DNA from: Curvibacter sp. PAE-UM
GTDB lineage: Bacteria > Pseudomonadota > Gammaproteobacteria > Burkholderiales > Burkholderiaceae_C
Direction of reading: 5' to 3'
Assembly: GCF_001432305.1 (NCBI RefSeq)
Contig: NZ_KQ483358.1
Location: 1,606,430-1,670,429, forward strand
DNA length: 64,000 nucleotides
Shown in pieces: positions 25,218 to 33,261 of the stretch. A program made the translations under genes and the position numbers. Each line of letters opens with the position of its first letter. Within the stretch, counting starts at the first letter, position 1. The notes beneath the pieces were generated by a model. The model was not told the origin of the DNA and ran no database searches. It saw nothing but the letters and a program-made list of their open reading frames with translations.

Positions 25218-28200
25218 GCCGCCTCCGCCCGCGGTATTTCCCCAACGCCACGGGCGGTCTGCACGATCCGCTGGGCGTCCTGCAGCGCACTGCGGCGCAA
25301 CCACGCTCGGCGCTGCATCGGTTTGATGATGTAGGCCGACGAATCGACCAGCAGCACGACATCGGCGGCCAGGAAAATGTTGGAAGTCACTCGCATGGGG
25401 AGGAGTTGGCGGTCCTGAAGCATCCGGATGGTCGCTTGGACGGCTTTGTCTGCCTCAACAGCGGGAGCGGCTTTCGCGTTGCCAGCTGCAGCGACCAGGT
25501 TCACACGCACGACGGCAAAGCGGCCCTGGCCGGCTGTGGCAGCCTGCACGGTGACCTCAAAGTCGCCCCGTCCGGACGTCGCGTCACGCCAGGCCACCAA
25601 TTCGGCGCGCAAGGCCTCCGCGTAGTCGGACAACTTGTCCAGCGGCGCGTCCAACTGCAGCTCAGTGCGCAGCGTGCTGAACCCGCGCGGCTGGATGGAC
25701 GGAATGACGTCGCGAACCACTTCCTGCACGAGCAGCGTCTCGCTCTGGCTCAGGCCGAAGTACTGGAAGATCAGCTTTTGCAGCTTCCGGCGCAACTGCT
25801 GATATCGACGGTCCTGCTCGAACACATCGCAGCCTTGAACGTCCGCAACGGCCTGCGCCGCCTCCGCCACGATTGCGCGCGCCTTCTCTGGATTGGGATG
25901 CCGCGCAGGCGGCATGAAGGGCAGGCTCTTGATGTCCTTCAGGGTTATGCGATCTTGCGCGACCAGCACCGAGTACTGGCTCATGACTACAAAGTACCGC
26001 ACTAGGTCGGACCGTAGATAGACCGCCAAGAATTTCAGTAAATCCGCATCTTCCTCGGGGCCGCTAACGACGCCAACGCTGCTGGTGAAGGACGCGCTGG
26101 CCGAGATGAAATGCGCGCGCACTTCCAAGCCCGGCGACGGGCCATCAGGAAAGACGACGCGGGGACCACTGAACACCGCAAGTAGCTCTTTGTCTAGGCC
26201 GACGACCTTCTTCTGCTCGCGCGGGAAGTTGTCGAGCAGACCCTCGTCGACAAAGGGAAGTGATCCCTGGACGATCTTCACCGGGATGTGCGGCATCGCG
26301 TGAAGCTTGGTGGCACTCTGCAGAGGGCGGGATGCGTCGTTGAGATGGACACCTTTGCGGATTTGCCAGGACCCGAAACGGCCATTCGCCATGTCATCCA
26401 GCCGGCCGTGCAGGCGCAAACGGGCACAAAGTGCGATGTCGACCGGCCCGCCCCACGACAGGGTGGTCAGCGCCTGGTTACTGGAGACGATGCGTTGGGT
26501 CTGTACCCATTGCCTGTCCTCTCCTCGCAAGGTCAACCTTCCCATGGCCAGGCTGGTGTCAGCCTTGGGCACCCAATACTCGAACTGCTCGGCCACGGGG
26601 ACGAACTGCTGATTCCTTGCTCGCGGTGTAGCCAGTGCCACCACGCAGGCGTGGTGAGCGCGATCGAACAAGAGATCGCGTAGGTCACCGAAGTTGATCA
26701 GCCGGTGCAGCTTGACCTTCCTGAGCCACTCGGAAACAAAGCGCTGGCTGGTCGGCGCGAGAAATAAGCTCACCGGGAGGATCAGACACAGCCGACCGGT
26801 CGATTCAACGCAGTCCAGCGCGCGGTGCGCAAAGGCGGCTGCCATCTGACGGCGCACGACCGCGCCGCCCTGGCTCTCGGTCCAAGTGTCCGCCGACGAT
26901 TGTGCCCCCTTCTTTGGCTCCTTCCAGGGTGGGTTGCAGATGAAAACCGTGAACGACGGCTTGGACACCAGCTTGTTCTTGGTATCGAAGAAGTCGCCCG
27001 CTGCGCCACTGAAAAGGTTCTCTCCCCGCAGCTTGGGCAGCTTGACGCCCTCGCCGCGTTCCAGCTGAGCCAGGTCGGCTGGCTGAAGGCGCTCGAGCAG
27101 CGACAAGTACAGACTGAACGCCGTCATCTGGCAGGCGGCCTTGCTCACGTCGCTGCCAAAGATACATGACTTGAGCAGTGTAATTCGATCAGCTAGGGGT
27201 AACAGTTGTCCGCGCTGCGCCTCCACGTGGGTGAGGATCCGCCTGAAGGCAGTCGTCAACAGGATGCCCGAACCACATGCGCCGTCATATATGCGCTGGG
27301 CGCCGAGATCCTCGCAATTGCCGAGCGCCTGGTCGATGACCAAGTTGGCCAGGTTCCGCGGCGTGTAGAAGGCGCCGAGCTCGTCCTGTTCATCGCGAAG
27401 GAACGACTCGTAGATGCCCGAGATCAGCTCGACTGGAAGGAAGCTGAAGTCGTAGCCCCACAGGCGCCGCTGTCCGCTGGACATGTCCTCGCCAGACAGG
27501 AAGCGCTGGGCCACGGCATAGCCACTAGGTTGCAGGTTTTTCCAGACGGGGTCCTCGCCCGCGCTGGGCTCCAAGAAGTCACCGTTGAAGTCCGACTTCA
27601 GCTGCTTGAGAAGGCGCAGGATGCCGACACTATCTTGCTGCGTCACTAGATCGCCCATCCGCGCCACCTTGCGCTCGCGCCGGTACACGTCGGTGACGAT
27701 GCCTCTTTCCTCAAGGTAGGACACGAACAACAGCTGTCCCACGAGTTGCTGGGCCTGCTCATCGGAGAGGCCTGCGACTTTGGTGAGCTGACGTACTGCC
27801 TCGTTCAAGTTGCGAAGCAGGTAGGAGTCCACACGCTCTTCATGCCGGAACCAGTCGGCGTGCCGGGCGTAGAGATCGCCCGACTGGACATCCGCGGCAC
27901 TGAAGAGTCCGTGAGAAGACGCAGCTGACTGCTGCACCGGCGTCCCCACGTTTGCACGCCTGGAGACTGGCACCGGGGTAACTGTGCTCCCGCTCAGTAC
28001 CAGGATGATGCTGACGAGATTCTGGTTCCAGATCCTGCGACGGATGTCATTGAGCCGCTGCGCATCACTGAGCAGGCCATCGTCGTGAAAGAAGCAGACC
28101 GTGGGAACGCCTTCGACGTCGAAGACCGCATGCGCTCGGATCGGCCCAGCCGGATCCAAGAGCACGTCCAGTTCCGGCCCGTAACGATGCTGGCCCTTTA

Positions 28201-28285
28201 GGCCGTCCGCTGCTCTATGCAGGAACACAGAACCGCTGTCGTAGCCCAACCTTTCCAGCCACTGATCACTGTCGTGCGCGGTCAT
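25214..28285 (-). CDS. N6-adenine DNA methyltransferase of BrxR-linked system
   Basis: A 1,023-residue DNA methyltransferase. The N-terminal third is a separate domain (ELDVLLDPAGPIRAHAVF ... CFFHDDG). The SAM-binding core begins with ELGAFYTPRNLANLVIDQAL and motif I DGACGSGILL (about 335-342), and catalytic motif IV is FICNPPWKEP (NPPW, 451-454), which marks amino-methyltransferases. The C-terminal part (LKDIKSLPFMPPARH) fits a target-recognition region. The start at 28,285 is the first plausible ATG after a long upstream extension. It is divergent from a WYL regulator and coupled to the nuclease-like gene. It resembles the large methylases of BREX/Eco57I type, but no other BREX gene is present. 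Confidence 0.85.
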   Translation of the reverse strand: MTAHDSDQWLERLGYDSGSVFLHRAADGLKGQHRYGPELDVLLDPAGPIRAHAVFDVEGVPTVCFFHDDGLLSDAQRLNDIRRRIWNQNLVSIILVLSGSTVTPVPVSRRANVGTPVQQSAASSHGLFSAADVQSGDLYARHADWFRHEERVDSYLLRNLNEAVRQLTKVAGLSDEQAQQLVGQLLFVSYLEERGIVTDVYRRERKVARMGDLVTQQDSVGILRLLKQLKSDFNGDFLEPSAGEDPVWKNLQPSGYAVAQRFLSGEDMSSGQRRLWGYDFSFLPVELISGIYESFLRDEQDELGAFYTPRNLANLVIDQALGNCEDLGAQRIYDGACGSGILLTTAFRRILTHVEAQRGQLLPLADRITLLKSCIFGSDVSKAACQMTAFSLYLSLLERLQPADLAQLERGEGVKLPKLRGENLFSGAAGDFFDTKNKLVSKPSFTVFICNPPWKEPKKGAQSSADTWTESQGGAVVRRQMAAAFAHRALDCVESTGRLCLILPVSLFLAPTSQRFVSEWLRKVKLHRLINFGDLRDLLFDRAHHACVVALATPRARNQQFVPVAEQFEYWVPKADTSLAMGRLTLRGEDRQWVQTQRIVSSNQALTTLSWGGPVDIALCARLRLHGRLDDMANGRFGSWQIRKGVHLNDASRPLQSATKLHAMPHIPVKIVQGSLPFVDEGLLDNFPREQKKVVGLDKELLAVFSGPRVVFPDGPSPGLEVRAHFISASASFTSSVGVVSGPEEDADLLKFLAVYLRSDLVRYFVVMSQYSVLVAQDRITLKDIKSLPFMPPARHPNPEKARAIVAEAAQAVADVQGCDVFEQDRRYQQLRRKLQKLIFQYFGLSQSETLLVQEVVRDVIPSIQPRGFSTLRTELQLDAPLDKLSDYAEALRAELVAWRDATSGRGDFEVTVQAATAGQGRFAVVRVNLVAAAGNAKAAPAVEADKAVQATIRMLQDRQLLPMRVTSNIFLAADVVLLVDSSAYIIKPMQRRAWLRRSALQDAQRIVQTARGVGEIPRAEAA

Positions 28286-28364
28286 AAATGTGGAGGAAGC
28301 TGTGCGTTGATGGTGGTTTGCGGATACGATTGTAACACTACTCATTTTGATGACGACAATCAAT

Positions 28365-28384
28365 ATAATAGTAGCATCTATTAT
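28365..28384. promoter_or_regulatory. Inverted-repeat operator overlapping a TATAAT box
   Basis: ATAATAG-TAGCAT-CTATTAT, a perfect 7+6+7 inverted repeat, begins inside a consensus -10 element TATAAT (28,364-28,369) of the WYL regulator gene, whose start lies 17 bases beyond the repeat. The geometry fits repression by occlusion. The regulator encoded next to it is the natural candidate. Confidence 0.6.
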
Positions 28385-28400
28385 GATGATAAGTTGTAAA

Positions 28401-29303
28401 ATGGGAACTATGGAAGTCTTTGCCGACGTCGCGTTCGCTCAGCGTCAACGGCTCCACTTCATCGAGACGCTCGCGTTGTGGGACGGCACAGTGCAGCGTG
28501 AGCGCGTGTCCGCGTCATTCGGAGTAGCGCCGACGCAAGTCACGCGCGACTTCACCACTTACCGGGACCGGTGTCCTGACAATCTCACATACAACAACCG
28601 CCTGAAGATCTATCAGCCGACGGCGCAATTTCAGCCAGTGCTAGCCACTGGTGATCCGGAGGAGTACCTGGCGCTCCTCAAAGCCGGTATCCAAGCCAAG
28701 ACGGTCAAGCAACTTCCCAGTCTCGGCCTGCACCCTGATCTTGCCCGACACGCATCGCTTCCGGTTCCTCGAGCGCGGGTGCTGCCTGAGGTGCTCAGGC
28801 AGTTACTGTTCGCCATTCAGCGCGCCCACGGTCTGGAGGTGGTCTACCTCTCGATGGAAACCGCCAAGCCGAGGCCCCGAATCCTTTGGCCGCATGCACT
28901 GTTCTTCAGCAGCGAGTGGTGGTACGTGCGTGCCTATGACTCCAAGCACATGGCCTTCCGCGACTTTGCCTTGCACCGCTTCGACGAAACACGCGCACAC
29001 CATGCCATCAGTCCGGCGACTGCGGATGACGACAAGGAGTGGAACTCGACGGTGGAAGTCATTGTGGTGCCGGATGCACGGTTGATGGCTGCGCAGCAAA
29101 GCCTTGTCGCCCGTGATTTCGGCATGGCTAGAGATGCCCAGGGCTGGGCGTGGAAGGCTCAGATCAAGAAGTGTCTGGTGGGCTACTTCGCCGCGCAGTA
29201 CTGGCTGGACGTTCAACTGAACCGACCGCGACGGACACGGGTGTCGTTGCGAAATCGCAGCGACTTGGAGCGCTATTTCTTTCGGGCAGGGGCAGGTGAT
29301 TAA
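28401..29303 (+). CDS. BrxR/CapW-like WYL-domain transcription regulator
   Basis: A 300-residue regulator. The N-terminal winged helix reads FIETLALWDGTVQRERVSAS and FGVAPTQVTRDFTTYRDRCP, as in BrxR/CapW repressors of phage-defence operons. The middle is a WYL domain (VVYLSMETAKPRPRILWPHA, then WWYVRAYDS) and the end is a WYL C-terminal extension (NRSDLERYFF). The family represses defence operons and may respond to a nucleic acid or nucleotide signal through the WYL domain. The start at 28,401 is preferred over one 18 codons upstream, since the extension is just AT-rich promoter; 28,410 is also possible. It is divergent from the methyltransferase pair. Confidence 0.85.
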   Translation: MGTMEVFADVAFAQRQRLHFIETLALWDGTVQRERVSASFGVAPTQVTRDFTTYRDRCPDNLTYNNRLKIYQPTAQFQPVLATGDPEEYLALLKAGIQAKTVKQLPSLGLHPDLARHASLPVPRARVLPEVLRQLLFAIQRAHGLEVVYLSMETAKPRPRILWPHALFFSSEWWYVRAYDSKHMAFRDFALHRFDETRAHHAISPATADDDKEWNSTVEVIVVPDARLMAAQQSLVARDFGMARDAQGWAWKAQIKKCLVGYFAAQYWLDVQLNRPRRTRVSLRNRSDLERYFFRAGAGD

Positions 29304-29941
29304 CCAGATCGGCTCGGTCATGCAAGTCACGACGGTGCTATGGCTGCGCTGAAGAGGCTGACTCACACAAGGTCACCCCTTGCTGTTATCGACTTCTGCC
29401 ATGAATCGGCGGCGTGATTTCGCCGAGTTGAGTATTAGACATTCCGCATACCGACAACGCCGGCGTGCGTAAGTTGCAGCCGGCAATGTCCGTGGCCTAT
29501 CGCAGACCGGGCATAGACCGCAGCAGCGCACGGGCTGTTCAATGACAGCAAGGCAGCCAATACTGGAATTCGCGCGGCTACGACAGGCAGCACCCGCTGC
29601 TGAGCCGACATGAGTTATGCAGAGGTGGAAGTCCGCAACGGGGGTCGATGGCCGACGTTCCCTAAATGCCTCCCTTGGCTAGATTCCGCCTAGCGAGTCA
29701 TTGTCAATCCCGCAAAGGGGAGTGGTTAGGGGTTCTAGTTGCTACCAACTTCCTAACACCGGTCATTCCATCGACTCATCCGGCATGGCTGGCTGGACTC
29801 TTTGTCGGTCCAAATGCATGACTATCCATACAGTAAATGTGGTGTATTGGCACCATTTGAGGACAGACAACCTCCTGGATGCTTGACCAGAAGCCACCAC
29901 CGCCAGCACTATCAAACGCCCAGATCTTCGGGAGGTGGGCA
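29304..29941. other. Gene-free stretch between WYL regulator and MmeI-like gene
   Basis: I find no convincing gene in these 638 bases; short open frames lack ribosome sites and protein-like composition. The end contains the promoter region of the downstream gene, with a clear ribosome site GGGAGGTG at its last bases. Confidence 0.45.
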
Positions 29942-32900
29942 ATGGCTGCGGTTCTTTCTGAACATCGAAAGCGAGGAAGTACAACCTTTGACGCCAGAGC
30001 TATCAGCGTCAACGAGTTCATCAAAAAATGGGGCCCGGACGGGAGATCCTATCGTCTTGGAGAGCGCGCAGGTGCGCAACCTCATTTTCTGGAACTATGC
30101 GGCATCCTTGGTGTGCCGGTTCCGGACGATCCGGACAGCTACTGCTTTGAGAAGGGGTTCCGCTCAGGGGCAAGTCGTGGCTACGCAGATGTATGGAAGC
30201 GCGACCACTTCGGATGGGAGTACAAAGTACCTGGTGGCGATCTCAACGCGGCACTGAGACAGCTAATTCAGTATGCCCTCCCTCTAGACAACCCGCCATT
30301 ACTGATAGTCAGTGATCGAATATCCTTCGAGATTCATACACACTTTACCGGCCATCCGTCAGTACGAACCGTCATCCAGCTAGATGAACTCCGAGATCTT
30401 GCGCAACTCGATCTCCTGAGGGCAGCATTCGTTGATCCTTACCGCTTCAGGCCGGAGAAGACGGTACAGCAACTTACAGAGGATGTTGCCAGCACCTTTG
30501 CTCTGATCGCAGATCGACTGCGTGCTCGTGGCGTCCAGCCGAAGCAAGCGGCCCACTTTTTAACGCAGTGTGTGTTTTGTTTCTTCGCTGACGATGCAGG
30601 CCTTTTGCCGGCAGATGTCTTTAAACGACTCATCCAAAAGAAGATCACGCCAAAGAGTCTGCGCAAATCGCTGAGTGACTTGTTCTACATAATGCAAGCG
30701 GGGGGCAGCTTCGGCGTTGACGATATTCCTTGGTTCAACGGAGGCTTATTCAAAGAGATCGAAGTTCCAGAACTTGACGAAAAGGACGTTCAGATTCTGG
30801 CTACTGCTGCGCGTGAGAATTGGAGATTCATTGATGCCGCAATCTTTGGCGTACTGTTTGAACGCGGTCTAGACCCATCAAAGAGGGCACAACTTGGTGC
30901 TCATTACACGGATTCAGAGACCATCATGCGAGTCCTGGAGCCCGCAATTCAGCGCCCGTTGACGGATGAATGGGCGGCGATTCGCGAAAAAATAGCTACT
31001 CTTCTCAGTAGAAGGGACTACTTTCGAGTTCGAGCGAAAGGTGTTTCGAGCAAGTCAAGCGAACTTCGTGACAGGTATGCCAGGTTGCGCAGTAAAGCGA
31101 ATGAGATTGAGCGAGAGGCTACGGGCTTGTTTTCGGGATTTCTGGATCGCTTGCATGCGTTCAGAGTACTCGACCCAGCTTGCGGAAGTGGGAACTTTCT
31201 CTATATGGCGCTCAAATGCCTGAAAGACATCGAACATACGGCGAATATAGAAGCGGAGCAACTGGGGCTGGAGCGGCAAATTGCTGTGACGGGACCACAC
31301 AATCTGCTAGGAATAGAGATCAATGAGTTCGCAAGTGAGTTAGCCAAGGTCACTGTATGGATCGGCGAGCTTCAATGGCTGCGGGAGCACGGGTACACGA
31401 TAAACGAAACTCCCATATTGCAGCCACTCGAAAATATCCAGACATCAGACGCTCTCCTGACTACTAATGGTGATCCCTCGATATGGCCAGAAGCAACGGT
31501 CATCGTGAGTAACCCCCCATTTCTTGGCACAAAGAAGCAATGGAAAGAGCTTGGGATTGAGTATGCCGAGCGTCTTCGAAAGGCATACAGCAAGCGTGTT
31601 CCGGCGTTTGCCGATCTGGTTTGTTATTGGTTCGACAATGCTCATGAGGCGCTCATAAAACAGCGTGCGGCAGTTGTTGGTCTGGTGGCAACAAGCTCCA
31701 TCAGAGGAGGTCGGAACCGGTTCGTTCTAGATGCGATTGCTGCTGATAGCGTCATTTTTGATGCCTGGGACGAGTTGCCATGGATCAACGAGGGAGCCGC
31801 GGTTAGCGTTTCTTTGGTGACCTTTGCCCTCAAGGGGCACGGGCTGCAGGTCCGCCTGAATGGAAAGCCCGTCAGCGTCATCAACCCAGACCTCAGTTCG
31901 GGAAGTGACATATCAAAGGCGGATGTGCTGACCGAGAATGCCAACTGCTGCTTTTGTACGACCGTGAAAGGCGGCGCGTTTGAATGCGATTCGACTTTAG
32001 CTCGACAATGGCTTCAACAACCCAACCCAAGTGGACTGTCTAATGCTGAGGTACTCCGGAGATGGGCTAACGGGCTCGATATCGTTCGACGACCGTCAGA
32101 CAACTGGTTGGTAGATTTTGGGTGCGACATGAGGGAGGCTGACGCTCAGTTGTTTGAGAAGCCGTATCAGCACGTTCGCAAGAACGTTTACCCTCAACGC
32201 CAGAAAAGCAATAGAGAGAGTTATAAGAAATATTGGTGGCTATTTTCTGAGCCTGTACCGACGATGCGCGCCGCTGTCGCCAACCTCAAGCGGCAATTGG
32301 TAACGGTGGTTGTTGCGAAGCATCGCATATTCACTTGGCTTGATCAGCGGATATTGCCTGATCATGCACTAGCTGTTGTAGCCAGAGAAGACGATTGCAC
32401 CTTCGGAATACTACAGTCTCGATTTCACCGTGTCTGGTCTCTTAGGCTTGGTACCTCTCTCGAGGATCGCCCCAGATATACGCCAACGACGTGCTTCGAG
32501 ACATTTCCGTTTCCTATTGGTCTCACACCTGTAGACACCTCAAATCAGGAGACGGAGACTGCCGAAGGAGCCACTATTCCTGTTGGACTGCGTCCCTCCA
32601 TCAAGACTAAAGCTATACGTGTTGCCCGGGCTGCCAATCGCCTTTACGAGCTCCGGGAGCGATGGATTAACCCGCGGGAATGGACCATCGCGGTTCCCGA
32701 GGGCGTCCCTATCGGGATGACCGCTTCACCTTATCCCGACAGAATCGTTGATCGCCCAGGACTCTCTGCGGAAGACTCAAAAGAATTGAGTCGGCGTACG
32801 ATGACAAATCTTTACAACACATTCCCTGACTGGTTGCGATCAGTGCATGAGGAGTTAGATCAAGCAGTCGCGGCATGCTATGGCTTCGAGTATGACCCAT

Positions 32901-33025
32901 CGCATTCCGATGAACACGTCCTAACGGCTTTACTTCGAGAGAATAAATCTCGTAGCTTGTCGTCAAAACGGGGGAGCGATTCGCTTCCGGCGGAAGGAGG
33001 GGGACGCAGATTTCGTATGAATTGA
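29942..33025 (+). CDS. MmeI-like type IIL restriction-modification enzyme
   Basis: A 1,027-residue single-chain enzyme that both cuts and methylates DNA. Near the N-terminus Asp83-X9-Glu93-Tyr-Lys95 (ADVWKRDHFGWEYK) matches the D-X9-EXK nuclease motif of MmeI. A helical spacer follows, then motif X-like AQLGAHYTDSETI, motif I LDPACGSGNFLYMAL (about 410-424) and motif IV VSNPPFLG (NPPF, 524-527) for adenine methylation. The C-terminal part holds the target-recognition domain (TPTTCFETFPFP) and a helical end. The start at 29,942 is chosen for GGGAGGTG five bases upstream; an open frame from 29,879 lacks such a site. The base composition is visibly more AT-rich than its neighbours, a sign of transfer. 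Confidence 0.9.
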   Translation: MAAVLSEHRKRGSTTFDARAISVNEFIKKWGPDGRSYRLGERAGAQPHFLELCGILGVPVPDDPDSYCFEKGFRSGASRGYADVWKRDHFGWEYKVPGGDLNAALRQLIQYALPLDNPPLLIVSDRISFEIHTHFTGHPSVRTVIQLDELRDLAQLDLLRAAFVDPYRFRPEKTVQQLTEDVASTFALIADRLRARGVQPKQAAHFLTQCVFCFFADDAGLLPADVFKRLIQKKITPKSLRKSLSDLFYIMQAGGSFGVDDIPWFNGGLFKEIEVPELDEKDVQILATAARENWRFIDAAIFGVLFERGLDPSKRAQLGAHYTDSETIMRVLEPAIQRPLTDEWAAIREKIATLLSRRDYFRVRAKGVSSKSSELRDRYARLRSKANEIEREATGLFSGFLDRLHAFRVLDPACGSGNFLYMALKCLKDIEHTANIEAEQLGLERQIAVTGPHNLLGIEINEFASELAKVTVWIGELQWLREHGYTINETPILQPLENIQTSDALLTTNGDPSIWPEATVIVSNPPFLGTKKQWKELGIEYAERLRKAYSKRVPAFADLVCYWFDNAHEALIKQRAAVVGLVATSSIRGGRNRFVLDAIAADSVIFDAWDELPWINEGAAVSVSLVTFALKGHGLQVRLNGKPVSVINPDLSSGSDISKADVLTENANCCFCTTVKGGAFECDSTLARQWLQQPNPSGLSNAEVLRRWANGLDIVRRPSDNWLVDFGCDMREADAQLFEKPYQHVRKNVYPQRQKSNRESYKKYWWLFSEPVPTMRAAVANLKRQLVTVVVAKHRIFTWLDQRILPDHALAVVAREDDCTFGILQSRFHRVWSLRLGTSLEDRPRYTPTTCFETFPFPIGLTPVDTSNQETETAEGATIPVGLRPSIKTKAIRVARAANRLYELRERWINPREWTIAVPEGVPIGMTASPYPDRIVDRPGLSAEDSKELSRRTMTNLYNTFPDWLRSVHEELDQAVAACYGFEYDPSHSDEHVLTALLRENKSRSLSSKRGSDSLPAEGGGRRFRMN

Positions 33026-33071
33026 CAGTCCTTCTTGCGTACAGGGAAAAGTCTTTCATGGTTTAAGAAAA

Positions 33072-33111
33072 GAAGCCATGAACTAGCCCCTAAGGGCTTG
33101 TCCATGGCTTC
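33072..33111. terminator. Hairpin after MmeI-like gene
   Basis: A 40-base imperfect inverted repeat, GAAGCCATG ... AGCCC-CTAA-GGGCT ... CATGGCTTC, 47 bases after the stop. The stem is long with few mismatches; no strong T tract follows. It may terminate transcription out of the restriction gene. Confidence 0.5.
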
Positions 33112-33120
33112 AAATTGGCA

Positions 33121-33167
33121 GGAAACCGGCCTAGGTTGACTTTAGAATGTTACTAAACCCGGTTTCC
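33121..33167. repeat. Long-loop inverted repeat at island edge
   Basis: Perfect nine-base arms GGAAACCGG and CCGGTTTCC enclose a 29-base loop. It follows the hairpin at 33,072 and precedes the tandem repeats at 33,174, so the edge of the defence island carries several repeat structures. Function unknown. Confidence 0.5.
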
Positions 33168-33173
33168 CGGCTC

Positions 33174-33236
33174 TGTTTCATCCTGAAGTGGCAAGAGTTT
33201 CAACTTATCGGTCAAAAGTTTCATCTTTACTGTCAA
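33174..33236. repeat. Three tandem 21-bp repeats, possible IS21-type end
   Basis: Three consecutive 21-base units share the form NGTTTCANC-N9-CAA with the second and third 16 of 20 identical over their shared part. On the minus strand they read TTGACAGTAAAGATGAAAC, TTGACCGATAAGTTGAAAC and TTGCCACTTCAGGATGAAAC. Multiple terminal repeats of about 20 bases are typical of IS21-family ends. No transposase gene is next to them, so this would be a solo end. Confidence 0.45.
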
Positions 33237-33261
33237 CCCACAGCCGGCCCGCTGAGGCCAC

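Noticed and set aside
24549..28363. A complete BREX or DISARM system
   Set aside because: Only a methylase, a small protein and a BrxR-like regulator are present; no BrxB, BrxC, PglZ, DrmA or helicase genes are found.
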